Positions 43,549-52,132 of a stretch of DNA of 64,000 nucleotides are shown in pieces. A program made the position numbers and the translations under genes. The stretch comes from Phascolarctobacterium_A sp034086985. Its GTDB lineage: Bacteria > Bacillota > Negativicutes > Acidaminococcales > Acidaminococcaceae. How positions within the stretch are numbered: position 1 is the stretch's first letter; each line of letters starts with the position of its first letter. The notes below the pieces were generated by a model that ran no database searches, was not told the origin of the DNA, and saw nothing but the letters and a program-made list of their open reading frames with translations. The stretch lies in the NCBI GenBank assembly GCA_034086985.1, contig JAXDZG010000009.1:78445-142444 (forward strand), in the 5' to 3' direction.

Positions 43549-44781
43549 TTATTTATCAGCTTCACGCTCTAAAATATGTGCCAAAACAGTAATACCACGG
43601 CAAATATCATCCATGCTAGCATATTCTGCAGGATTATGGCTAATACCTCCCTTGCAGGGGATGAAAATCATGGTAGTGGGAGCAATTTTGGCCATATGCA
43701 TAGCATCATGTCCAGCACCACTATTCATGTGTAAAAAGCTATAGCCAAGCTCCTTGCAAACGGCTTCCGTTTGCTCCGCCAAGGTCTCGCTCAGGGGTAC
43801 AGGGCTGTCGGCGATCAGCATCTCAATACGCACGCCCACCCTGTCGGTAACAGCCACATTTTCTGCTTCCGCTTGGATATCCTCCAGCGTGCGCTTGATG
43901 CTAGCCGGCTCCACGCCTCGCACGTCCACCCATAGCGTCACGGCCCCCGGCACCACGTTGATGGAGCCCGGCTCCACCTCTACCACACCCACGGTACCAA
44001 CGGTGCCGTGGGCCTTTTCATCCTCGGCTGCCTCGTTCACAGCTAGGATGAGCTTGGCCGCAGCCACCAGCGCATCCCGGCGCATGCCCATGGGCGTAGC
44101 GCCGCTGTGGTCAGCCATGCCCTGAATGTGGATTTTAAAGCGTGTGGGTGCGGCAATATTACGCACAATGCCGATTTGGATGCCCTTTTCCTCCAGCACC
44201 TTGCCCTGCTCTATGTGCAGCTCGCTGAAAGAAGCATAGCTCCCCGGCGCGAGAATAGCGCTAGCAGCTCGCGCCGGGTCGCAGCCCCACTGGCGCAGCG
44301 CTTCCTCGAAGCTAATATCGCCCTTTTTACCACCCGTACTGAGCTTAGCCACGGTCGCTGCGCCAGTGAGCAGCTTGCTGCCCATGGTGGCGAAGCCAAA
44401 GCGGCTGGACTCCTCGGCGCGGAAAATCAGCACCTCGACGCTGCGGGTGAGCTGCGCGTCGCGCAGCATATAGAGTGCTTCTAACGCGCCTACGACGCCG
44501 CACATACCGTCATAGGCTCCGCCGTGGATGACGGTGTCCAGGTGGCTGCCGCAGGCCACTGCGGGCAGCGCACTGTCCACGCCCTCCCGGCGCAAAAACA
44601 CATTCCCCACAGCATCCTCTCGGATGCTGAGCCCTAAATCCTTAACCTGCTCTAAAAGCCAATCCTGAGCTTCCTTATCCAGCGGGCTATACGCCAAACG
44701 GGTAACGCCTTCCTCCGAAGCCGTAAATTGGGCTAAACCAGCCAGTAAATTACTTACTCTTTCTCTATTAACCTCTTGCAT
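43549..44781 (-). CDS. M20-family carbamoyl-amino-acid / allantoate amidohydrolase
   Basis: A 410-residue zinc hydrolase of the hydantoinase/carbamoylase family. Metal ligands are visible in ACGSHLDTVIHGGAYDG (near residue 75), RAEESSRFG (near 118) and FSELHIEQGKVLEEKG (near 185), with SGAGHDAMHMA near 365. Members hydrolyse N-carbamoyl-beta-alanine, N-carbamoyl amino acids or allantoate. The uracil permease gene directly upstream favours N-carbamoyl-beta-alanine (reductive pyrimidine breakdown), but no dihydropyrimidinase or dehydrogenase is nearby. A terminator lies between the two genes, so coupling is partial at most. Confidence 0.85.
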   Translation of the reverse strand: MQEVNRERVSNLLAGLAQFTASEEGVTRLAYSPLDKEAQDWLLEQVKDLGLSIREDAVGNVFLRREGVDSALPAVACGSHLDTVIHGGAYDGMCGVVGALEALYMLRDAQLTRSVEVLIFRAEESSRFGFATMGSKLLTGAATVAKLSTGGKKGDISFEEALRQWGCDPARAASAILAPGSYASFSELHIEQGKVLEEKGIQIGIVRNIAAPTRFKIHIQGMADHSGATPMGMRRDALVAAAKLILAVNEAAEDEKAHGTVGTVGVVEVEPGSINVVPGAVTLWVDVRGVEPASIKRTLEDIQAEAENVAVTDRVGVRIEMLIADSPVPLSETLAEQTEAVCKELGYSFLHMNSGAGHDAMHMAKIAPTTMIFIPCKGGISHNPAEYASMDDICRGITVLAHILEREADK

Positions 44782-44816
44782 ACATCTTCCTCCTCATTGC
44801 ACAACATTAAAAAGCA

Positions 44817-44844
44817 CTAGCCTGCATCAGAAAATGCAGGCTAG
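44817..44844 (-). terminator. Terminator after the uracil permease
   Basis: CTAGCCTGCAT, CAGAAA, ATGCAGGCTAG, a perfect 11-bp stem followed by TGCTTTTT on the minus strand. Confidence 0.88.
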
Positions 44845-44858
44845 CAAAGCAAAAACTT

Positions 44859-46106
44859 TTATTCATTCAGCAGATTGAGCTTGGCAAAAAGCTTGAACAA
44901 AAGACTCATGATAATGGCTACCAAGGTTGCCAACACCATGCCCTGCACACTAAAGGCACCAAAGGAAAGCTTCGCACCGGATAAGCCAATAATCATGATG
45001 ACAGAGGTCATCACCAGATTGGAGGACTTGCTATAATCAACCTTGCTTTCTACCAAAACCCTAAAGCCACTAGTAGCAATAACACCGAACAAAAGAATGC
45101 AGATACCGCCCATAACCGGCACAGGAATGCTGTGAATAAGCTGGGACAGCTTGCCGCAGAAGGAAAGGATGATGGCAAATACAGCAGCACCGCCGATTAC
45201 CCAAGTGCTATAAACCTTAGTAATGGCCATAACACCGATATTTTCACCATAGGTAGTATTGGGAGTAGCACCAGCAAAGCCGCTGAGCACGTTGGAAAGA
45301 CCATCTGCAAAAAGGGAGCGGGATAAACCCGGATCCTTGATTAAGTCACGATCCACAATGTTACCGGTTACGACCAAGTGACCAATATGCTCTGCCAAAA
45401 CCACCAGCGCTGCCGGAGCGATAATCATGATGGCATTGATATCGAACACAGGAGCATAAAATTGAGGCATTTGGAACCACGGCGCATCCAGAACCGGCTG
45501 GAAATTGACCATACCCAGGCAGAAGGCGAAGATATAACCGCAAACCACACCAAACAAAATGGGGATAATGCTCATGAAGCCCTTAAAGGCTACGGAACCG
45601 ATAACGCCCACAGCCAGGGTAAACATGGACACAGCAATATTGGAGCCCACGATCTTATCACCGGTGAGGCCTGCCATCCCAGCAGCAGTAGGAGCCAGCT
45701 CTAGGCCGATGACTGCGATAATGGCACCCATGGCAGCCGGTGGGAAAATCACGTCAATCCATTTCGTACCCACCATGTGAATGATGAAGGAAAACAGCAT
45801 GAATAACAAGCCAAAAACGATAAAGCCCGACTGTGCGTGATTATAGCCACTTTGGGAAATAATTAGCATCACAGGAGAGATAAAGGCAAAGCTAGAGCCC
45901 AAATAAGAGGGGATTTTGCCTTTGGTTATAAAAATATACAGCAATGTGCCCACACCATTCATAAAAAGGCAAGTAGTGGGATTAACATTGAACAGAAACG
46001 GTACCAACACCGTGGCCCCGAACATAGCAAAAAGATGCTGTAGGCTTAAGGGAATGTTGAGCAATAGGGGCGGACGCTCTTCAACCTGAATGACTCTGTG
46101 TTGCAC
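44859..46106 (-). CDS. uraA: Uracil/xanthine permease (UraA-type)
   Basis: About 415 residues with some 14 membrane segments of the NCS2 family. The N-terminal LQHLFAMFGATVLVPFLFN, the KIPSYLGSSFAFISPVMLI segment near residue 65 and GATPNTTYGENIGVMAIT near 280 (family motif with substrate-contacting Glu) fit uracil-proton symporters better than purine members. I read a GTG start at 46106, nine bases after AAGAGG; a TTG two codons upstream is too close to it. Its own promoter lies at 46144-46172. Confidence 0.9.
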   Translation of the reverse strand: MQHRVIQVEERPPLLLNIPLSLQHLFAMFGATVLVPFLFNVNPTTCLFMNGVGTLLYIFITKGKIPSYLGSSFAFISPVMLIISQSGYNHAQSGFIVFGLLFMLFSFIIHMVGTKWIDVIFPPAAMGAIIAVIGLELAPTAAGMAGLTGDKIVGSNIAVSMFTLAVGVIGSVAFKGFMSIIPILFGVVCGYIFAFCLGMVNFQPVLDAPWFQMPQFYAPVFDINAIMIIAPAALVVLAEHIGHLVVTGNIVDRDLIKDPGLSRSLFADGLSNVLSGFAGATPNTTYGENIGVMAITKVYSTWVIGGAAVFAIILSFCGKLSQLIHSIPVPVMGGICILLFGVIATSGFRVLVESKVDYSKSSNLVMTSVIMIIGLSGAKLSFGAFSVQGMVLATLVAIIMSLLFKLFAKLNLLNE

Positions 46107-46143
46107 AATCAACGACCTCTTTTCTTATAATATGCTACTGATA

Positions 46144-46172
46144 ATTTTATGTTGAAAAGTAAGTAAATGCAA
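46144..46172 (-). promoter_or_regulatory. Promoter of the uracil permease gene
   Basis: Minus-strand TTGCAT (46167-46172), 17 bases, TAAAAT (46144-46149). Confidence 0.65.
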
Positions 46173-46202
46173 GGGGTTTAGTGTTATTTTCCCATGTATA
46201 CT

Positions 46203-47528
46203 TTACTTAAGACGAGTGCGCTGCCCATTGGACTCCACCCAAAAAATATCGCTAATTATCACCTTGCCCTTAACGACCTTGAAGGCATTGCTTTCAAAAT
46301 CCCCTAAATCCGTGCTGATGACGACATCGTGGAAGGAAAGCTCTTTATTTTGGTCATTAAAATTGCCCCTAATGCTATTAAAGGGCACAAACATCACAGT
46401 TCCCTTGCCTGATTTAAAGCTGCCATAGGTAATATTATTAGCATTTTTGCCTAAATAACGGAACTTAATATCCAAGTCAACCTTGCAATTAATCAGACCA
46501 TTTTTAGCCGCCACAGCAGCCAGCAAATCCTTGCCCTTAACATCGATTTGGTAATGGCGATTGTCAAAATGATAGAGTCCATAAGCCTCCAAGGTACCTC
46601 CAAAGATGCTTCCAGTTACGTCCTGCAGAGCAATTAAGCCATTGGCATAATGATAATTTCCCTGCACCTTTGTAAAGCTCAATCCTGGGATATGTAGCTG
46701 CTGCAAGGCTACGGAGCCATCTATTTCAGGGTTAGGCAACGTTCCCTTCATCTCGCCGGTTATGGTCATAGGGTCATTGGCATTGGACAAGCCCAAGGAC
46801 GCAGGCACAACGTCATATAAGCCAATATTCAAAGATACCCTTTGCTCACCCTGCAGCTGCACGGTACCATCAATATTGAGGCCCTCGCCCACCATACTGC
46901 CACCGAATTTGCCTGCGGACATTTTGATATGCAGTAATGCATGCCCTGTAACCTGCATTTTAGAGTCCACATGGTTTAAAATGAATAAACGCTTTCTATA
47001 ATGGGCAGTCAGTGTTGTATCCTTCAAAATCAAGGCCATATTGGGCAAGCTTTTGGGTAGCTGCAAATTTTGCGGTGGTTTCTCTTTAAGGGGAACGATA
47101 TTGGCAGGCTTCTCTAAAGGAGCATCCTGCCTTAAAATATCTAAGCGCATTTTTCTATCAAAGCCTATATGCAAATCAGCCTGCTCCAGCTCCAGCTCCT
47201 TAATACTGTCGAGGGATGCCTTGCGCCACACGATATCCCATGGTCTTACCTGTAGGCGAGCCTTTGGAGCCGCAATAATAGTTTCACCATCAGGATTGGC
47301 CCAGCGCAGATTAGTAAAATACACATTACCCCATAAATCTGCCACTAGCTCTTCAGCAGTAACCGTGCCCACCAGCACCTTTTGCTTGGACATATAATTA
47401 TTAAATATTTGTGCTGCGTGCCCGCTCAAAAGCTGGCATAAGCCTAAAAAGGCTACACATAGCACCACCAACGCGCCACACATAACCGCTATGATTTTGC
47501 TTTTACTCCAGTTTCGCACTCTATTCAT
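46203..47528 (-). CDS. AsmA-like envelope protein
   Basis: A 441-residue protein with one N-terminal membrane helix (about residues 12-34) and a long periplasmic part of beta-rich AsmA/TamB-type repeats (for example VTGHALLHIKMSAGKFGGS and VTGSIFGGTLEAYGLYHF). AsmA-family proteins of diderms are thought to help move lipids or place outer-membrane components; this supports an outer membrane here. It is a single gene with no obvious operon partner. Confidence 0.78.
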   Translation of the reverse strand: MNRVRNWSKSKIIAVMCGALVVLCVAFLGLCQLLSGHAAQIFNNYMSKQKVLVGTVTAEELVADLWGNVYFTNLRWANPDGETIIAAPKARLQVRPWDIVWRKASLDSIKELELEQADLHIGFDRKMRLDILRQDAPLEKPANIVPLKEKPPQNLQLPKSLPNMALILKDTTLTAHYRKRLFILNHVDSKMQVTGHALLHIKMSAGKFGGSMVGEGLNIDGTVQLQGEQRVSLNIGLYDVVPASLGLSNANDPMTITGEMKGTLPNPEIDGSVALQQLHIPGLSFTKVQGNYHYANGLIALQDVTGSIFGGTLEAYGLYHFDNRHYQIDVKGKDLLAAVAAKNGLINCKVDLDIKFRYLGKNANNITYGSFKSGKGTVMFVPFNSIRGNFNDQNKELSFHDVVISTDLGDFESNAFKVVKGKVIISDIFWVESNGQRTRLK

Positions 47529-47579
47529 GAAAATTTACCCTTCTTGCCATTTTCTGTGCTCCCGGCACCATTATCTTCC

Positions 47580-47607
47580 TTGACAAAATCCGTCATAATG
47601 TTATAAT
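47580..47607 (+). promoter_or_regulatory. Strong promoter of the small membrane protein gene
   Basis: TTGACA (47580-47585), 16 bases, TATAAT (47602-47607): perfect hexamers. Confidence 0.8.
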
Positions 47608-47686
47608 AAATTTGTTGTATTGTAAACAAATCCTACCGTAAATGCCTTTGGCATGCTACGCTTTTATATGCATAAGGAGTTCGTTA

Positions 47687-47887
47687 ATGCTCAATATTTT
47701 TTTCGCCCTTTTTCTTTTTGGAATGCTAGTTACGCTCTGTATTAGAGTTTTTACCAAGGCTGTAAAATTACAGCAGCCTGTAAATAGTAAAGAAGCTGCG
47801 CTGATGGTAGCGCTCTCCCTAGGCTGCCTTTTAGCACTTAACGCTGGAGCCAGCGCTGTCTACCACACCCAGCTCATCTCTTTTTAG
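47687..47887 (+). CDS. Small membrane protein of unknown function
   Basis: A 66-residue protein with two predicted membrane helices (about residues 2-22 and 35-55) joined by a short basic loop. I do not recognise the family. ATG 47687 is supported by AAGGAG seven bases upstream; an earlier start lacks a binding site. A consensus promoter and a perfect terminator frame the gene, so it is a real, well-expressed single-gene unit. It is the only plus-strand gene in this region. Confidence 0.78.
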   Translation: MLNIFFALFLFGMLVTLCIRVFTKAVKLQQPVNSKEAALMVALSLGCLLALNAGASAVYHTQLISF

Positions 47888-47902
47888 ACCATAATTTACT
47901 AA

Positions 47903-47931
47903 ACCCGCACCGCTTTACCATCGGTGCGGGT
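47903..47931. terminator. Terminator after the small membrane protein gene
   Basis: ACCCGCACCG / CGGTGCGGGT, a perfect 10-bp stem with a nine-base loop and then ATTTTTATTT on the plus strand. On the minus strand it lies ten bases after the TM1266-like gene and may also stop that transcript. Confidence 0.88.
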
Positions 47932-47941
47932 ATTTTTATTT

Positions 47942-48202
47942 CTATTTTTCACTGCCCATGACATTGGAATAAGCAGTCTTAACACTCACGCCGTCGATGC
48001 TGCCTAACTTGCCAGAGAGCGCACTAATTGCGTCATTAGGAGCATCCACCGCCACGCAAATAATATTCACATTTTTGGCGCGGTAGGGTAAGCCCATGCG
48101 GCCAACAATATATTTCGCATAATTGTGGAGAATGGTGTTGAGCCTTTCCACAGCCTCTTCCTTAGAAACGATAATCGAAATAACTGCTACTCTAGTGTCC
48201 AT
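47942..48202 (-). CDS. TM1266-family regulator (iron-only hydrogenase system type)
   Basis: An 86-residue ferredoxin-fold protein beginning MDTRVAVISIIVSKEEAVER, the standard TM1266 N-terminus, related to the C-terminal domain of NikR-like regulators. It is often found with [FeFe]-hydrogenase maturation genes, none of which is in this window. I chose ATG 48202, nine bases after GGGGAGG; the upstream ATGs overlap that binding site. A metabolite- or metal-sensing role is inferred from the family; no DNA-binding domain is present. Confidence 0.82.
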   Translation of the reverse strand: MDTRVAVISIIVSKEEAVERLNTILHNYAKYIVGRMGLPYRAKNVNIICVAVDAPNDAISALSGKLGSIDGVSVKTAYSNVMGSEK

Positions 48203-48258
48203 TCTATTCATCCTCCCCATTGTTTCAAATCATGCTTAGCCTGCAAATTTTACTAAAA

Positions 48259-48291
48259 AAGCTCACAAGACATCCACTGCCTTGTGAGCTT
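48259..48291 (-). terminator. Terminator of ssrA
   Basis: AAGCTCACAAG / CTTGTGAGCTT, an 11-bp perfect stem followed on the minus strand by TTTT, 45 bases after the mature tmRNA 3' end. Confidence 0.85.
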
Positions 48292-48335
48292 TTACTTCCA
48301 CCATATATAAAACGACCACAAGGTCACACAATTCC

Positions 48336-48682
48336 TGGTGGAGATGCGGGGAGTCGAACCCCGGTCCGAAAATATTGCCATACAACTTTCTCCGAGCGCA
48401 GACGACATATTTTATTTCGCTTCCCAATTGCCTATCGACGGGCCCTCAAGTTGCTATCCTGTAGAGTTTCCCTAAAGGCTTACAGGCGTAGGCCTTAAAG
48501 TATCCCACATATTGACTGTCTTTCCTCGCCTGTAGGAAGAGCTCAGAAGACAGTTAGCAGTTAAGCTGCTAAAGCGTATTCTTTATCAGCGTTTATATTT
48601 AAACGTCCCAACAGTTAACGTGTGCCAGACCACGGCTCGCTTATCGTACACCACCTATCCCCGTCGAAACCAGTACATCCCC
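48336..48682 (-). ncRNA. ssrA: tmRNA
   Basis: Minus-strand transfer-messenger RNA of about 347 bases, with CCA encoded. The 5' GGGGATG pairs with 3' CATCTCC of the acceptor stem, and the GGTTCGACTCC T-loop lies near the 3' end. The tag reading frame at 48561-48590 encodes ADKEYALAA then stop, with GCT as the likely resume codon. The start GGGGATGTACTGGTTTCGAC is typical. It rescues stalled ribosomes together with SmpB, encoded just upstream; the rnr-smpB-ssrA order is conserved in Firmicutes. Confidence 0.96.
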
Positions 48683-48799
48683 TGGTTGTAAGAATAAGCT
48701 ATACGCTTGCTTCCTTTAGATTGTAACACGCCTTAGGCAAAAAAGCAATTGTCTTTTCTGTGAAATGTCAAAAAGTCAAATTTGCACTTGCGCACCTTG

Positions 48800-49267
48800 T
48801 TACCTATTTCTTTCCTTCAAGGCGCGCTCCATTTCACGTTTAGCATCCTTCTTGGCCAAATCCTGACGCTTATCGTAGTTTTTCTTGCCCACTGCCAGAG
48901 CCAGCTCCATCTTTACCAAGCCATGCTTAAAGTACAGCTTGAGCGGTACCAAAGCATAGCCCTTTTCCTTGACCTTGCCAATGAGCTTGTTAATCTCTGC
49001 TCGATGCAGGAGCAAGCGCCGACTGCGCAAGGGGTCATGGTTAAAAATATTACCATGGTCATAGGGACTAATATGTAATTGGTACACGAAAATCTCTGCT
49101 TGCTTCGTAATCTGGGCATAGCTGTCCTTCATATTAGCCTTCCCAGCACGCAAAGACTTGACCTCGGTGCCTGTCAAGGCCATACCCGCCTCGAAGGTTT
49201 CCAAAATGCTATAGTCATGGCGCGCTTTGCGATTTTCTGCGATTATTTTAATTTTTTCTTCTGCCAT
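48800..49267 (-). CDS. smpB: SsrA-binding protein SmpB
   Basis: A 155-residue protein of normal length. KARHDYSILETFEAGMALTG near the N-terminus and GTEVKSLRAGKANMKDSY near residues 32-50 are SmpB signatures, and the C-terminal basic tail (DKRQDLAKKDAKREMERAL) is the part that enters the mRNA channel. It binds tmRNA and starts trans-translation. It follows rnr by eight bases and precedes ssrA. Confidence 0.97.
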   Translation of the reverse strand: MAEEKIKIIAENRKARHDYSILETFEAGMALTGTEVKSLRAGKANMKDSYAQITKQAEIFVYQLHISPYDHGNIFNHDPLRSRRLLLHRAEINKLIGKVKEKGYALVPLKLYFKHGLVKMELALAVGKKNYDKRQDLAKKDAKREMERALKERNR

Positions 49268-49275
49268 ATAAACCT

Positions 49276-51618
49276 CTATCTTTTCTTCTTGCCCTTGCGA
49301 GCGGACTTAGCCTTGCTCTTGCCACCGCTGCGACGTCCTGGCTCCTTATTCTTGGCTCCCTTGGAGCCCTTGCCAGTTTTAGCGCTAGCGTTTTTCTTCT
49401 TCTTTGTTTCCGCGCTCAAGGCAGCACGCTGGCTGCTATAGCCCTTGCTAGGCTTTTGCTTAGAGAGAAGCTGCTGCTTGATATGCTCACGCACACCATC
49501 GTTTTCTCCGGCCATAATAAAGTCGATGGAAACATCGCTGATGTTCACCTGCAGCACCTCAATGCGCACCTTATCGCCCAAGCGATATTGATGCCCTGTG
49601 TGCGTACCCACTAAAGCGTAGCGCTCCTCGTAGAACTCGTAGTAATCATCCATGAGGCTGGAGATATGTACCAGCCCCTCCACGCCGTTTTCTAGCTCTA
49701 CGAACATGCCAAAGGCGGTGACACCGCTGATCACGCCGTCATATTCCTCACCAATATGGTCGGCCATATATTCGCATTTCTTCAGCTCCACCGTAGCACG
49801 CTCCGCATCCGCCGCAGCACGCTCACGAATGGAGGAATGGTCTGCAATAATCTCTAGCTTATCGCTTAAAGGCTCTACTTCAGCTGCCTTCAGCTTAGGC
49901 TGCTGCAGCCATTGGCGCAGCAAACGATGCACGATCAAGTCAGGATAACGACGAATAGGCGAAGTAAAATGGGTATAATACTTGGCTGCCAAGCCAAAAT
50001 GTCCCACATTTTCCGTCTGATAAACAGCCTGCTTCATGGAGCGCAGTGCCACTGTAGTAATAAGCCGTTCCTCAGGCCTACCTGCCACAGCCTTTACAGC
50101 CTGCTGGATTTCCTTGGGCTGTGTTTCCTCGCTCACCTTGAATTTAACGTTGAAATTAGCCAGTAGCTTGGCCAAATCCTGCATTTTTTCCTCCGCAGGA
50201 ATTTCATGCACACGATAAATAAAGGGCCATTGCTGCTTAAACATATGCTGTGCCACCGTTTCATTGGCTGCCAGCATGAATTCTTCAATAATGGACTCTG
50301 CATTGCCATGGACGCGCTGCACAATCTCAATGGGATGCAGCTTCTCATCCAAAATCACCTTTTGCTCCGGCAAATCAAAGTCTACCGCACCGCGACGGGC
50401 ACGCTTATCATGCAAAATCTGGCGCAGCTCATCCATTTTACCTACCATGGGGAGAATATCCGCATACTTGGCGCACATTTCCTCATCGCCAGCCAGCATG
50501 GCTCGCACAATATTATAGCTCAAGCGATGGCGCACATTAATAACCGCAGGGAAAATTTCATAGTTGAGCACAGCTCCCTTGGTATCGATATGCATTTCAC
50601 AGGCCATGGAAAGGCGATCCTCACCTGCGTTTAAGCTGCAAATGCCATTGGACAAGCGCTCCGGCAGCATGGGCAGCACCCTATCAACCAAGTAAACACT
50701 GGTGCCACGCTCACGAGCCTCTTTATCTAAAATACTATCCTCTGTTACATAATAGCTAACATCCGCAATATATACGCCTAACAAATATTCATCTGCGCTG
50801 ATTTGTTGTACATATACAGCGTCGTCCAAGTCCTTGGCATCCTCGCCATCCACAGTGACAACAGTGCGCTCACGCAAATCGCGGCGTCCAGCCAGCTCCG
50901 TCTTTTTAATGGTCTTGGGTACCTTGCGGGACGCTGCCAAAACCTCCTCGGGAAACTCCAAGGGCAGGTCATTTTGCTTGATGATGGACAAAATCTCCAG
51001 GCCCACATCACCGATGTTGCCTAGGATTTCCGTCACCTTACCCTCGGCCTTGCGGTGCTCCTGAGGCCATTCGGTGATTTCCACAACCACCTTTTGCCCA
51101 TCCTTAGCATTATTAAAATCACGACGCATCACGTAGACATCCTGACCAATGCGTTTATCATCAGGAGTTACAAAAGCGAAATCTCCCGTCTGGTGGAATA
51201 CGCCCACCACCTTATTATTGGCATGGGTAATAATGCGCAGGATTTCACCCTCAGGCTTCTTGCCATGGGTATCGTTGTTCACCCGCGCCAGCACTCTGTC
51301 GTTATTCATAGCTCCATTCAAGGCGCGAGGCGGAATAAACACGTCCGGACGCTCCCCCTTATTATCGGGAATAACAAAGCCAAAGCCCTTGCTGGTCAGC
51401 TGAAAGCGTCCTGCTACCAGACCCATTTTTTCAGGCAGGCCATAGGTTTCAAAGCGAGTTTTAATAATCTCGCCATTTTGCTCCAAGGCCAAAAGCTCCT
51501 GCCAAAATTTCGTAGCACTGCACTCCCCGGCCAGCGCATCCAAAAGCTCCTCGCTAGTCATGGGCGCATAGCTGCCATCACGCATAAAAGCTAAAATTTT
51601 TTCTCTTATATTCTTCAT
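49276..51618 (-). CDS. rnr: Ribonuclease R
   Basis: A 780-residue RNase II-family exoribonuclease. Order: N-terminal winged helix, two cold-shock domains (about 65-215), the catalytic RNB domain from about 240 with DGEDAKDLDDAVYV (active-site Asp cluster near 260), an S1 domain near 630-715 (YDGVISGVTAFGMFVELENG), and a Lys-rich tail of about 60 residues. It degrades structured RNA and, with tmRNA-SmpB, the messages of stalled ribosomes. It overlaps no neighbour but is only three bases from the thioesterase gene. Confidence 0.96.
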   Translation of the reverse strand: MKNIREKILAFMRDGSYAPMTSEELLDALAGECSATKFWQELLALEQNGEIIKTRFETYGLPEKMGLVAGRFQLTSKGFGFVIPDNKGERPDVFIPPRALNGAMNNDRVLARVNNDTHGKKPEGEILRIITHANNKVVGVFHQTGDFAFVTPDDKRIGQDVYVMRRDFNNAKDGQKVVVEITEWPQEHRKAEGKVTEILGNIGDVGLEILSIIKQNDLPLEFPEEVLAASRKVPKTIKKTELAGRRDLRERTVVTVDGEDAKDLDDAVYVQQISADEYLLGVYIADVSYYVTEDSILDKEARERGTSVYLVDRVLPMLPERLSNGICSLNAGEDRLSMACEMHIDTKGAVLNYEIFPAVINVRHRLSYNIVRAMLAGDEEMCAKYADILPMVGKMDELRQILHDKRARRGAVDFDLPEQKVILDEKLHPIEIVQRVHGNAESIIEEFMLAANETVAQHMFKQQWPFIYRVHEIPAEEKMQDLAKLLANFNVKFKVSEETQPKEIQQAVKAVAGRPEERLITTVALRSMKQAVYQTENVGHFGLAAKYYTHFTSPIRRYPDLIVHRLLRQWLQQPKLKAAEVEPLSDKLEIIADHSSIRERAAADAERATVELKKCEYMADHIGEEYDGVISGVTAFGMFVELENGVEGLVHISSLMDDYYEFYEERYALVGTHTGHQYRLGDKVRIEVLQVNISDVSIDFIMAGENDGVREHIKQQLLSKQKPSKGYSSQRAALSAETKKKKNASAKTGKGSKGAKNKEPGRRSGGKSKAKSARKGKKKR

Positions 51619-51621
51619 AAT

Positions 51622-52035
51622 TTAATCCTCTTTAATCATCATTTTGGATAATGACTCTGCCAGAACCGTTCCATCCTTCTTACAAATCTTGCCCGCCATT
51701 TCCACCATGCGACCCTTGCGCTTCACCTCGTAGCCTGTGCAAATAACCTCCTCGCCAATGGCTAAGGGCTGGCGGTAACGAATTTCTATTTTAGCCGTAT
51801 AGGACGGCTTACCTTCCTTACAATACAAATAATTTCCTGTTACTTCATCCAACAGCACAGCCACCAAGCCACCGTGCATGCGGCCCGTATAGCTCTGGTG
51901 CTCCTTGCGTGGTGTAAAATAAGCAGTGCATTTGTCATCATCTATATCAAAGCGCATGTGCAGCCCATGCTCATTTTCCTTGCCACAGGCGAAGCACCAG
52001 CTATATTCATTATTATCCAAAAGAGTTCTATCCAT
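51622..52035 (-). CDS. PaaI-type hot-dog thioesterase
   Basis: A 137-residue hot-dog fold protein. The GRMHGGLVAVLLDEVTGNYL segment (about residues 50-69) has the HGG...DE pattern of PaaI/YbgC-like acyl-CoA thioesterases. The N-terminal WCFACGKENEHGLHMRF carries a Cys pair common in a subgroup of these proteins. The substrate is unknown. It is three bases upstream of rnr and probably co-transcribed with it. Confidence 0.83.
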   Translation of the reverse strand: MDRTLLDNNEYSWCFACGKENEHGLHMRFDIDDDKCTAYFTPRKEHQSYTGRMHGGLVAVLLDEVTGNYLYCKEGKPSYTAKIEIRYRQPLAIGEEVICTGYEVKRKGRMVEMAGKICKKDGTVLAESLSKMMIKED

Positions 52036-52132
52036 AGTAATTCCTTCTTTACGAAATAAATCCTGCTTAAAAATTTATTGTTTACAAAAAGCTTGCATTT
52101 TTTTTGTACTACAGTCGCAAGCCAATGTTACC

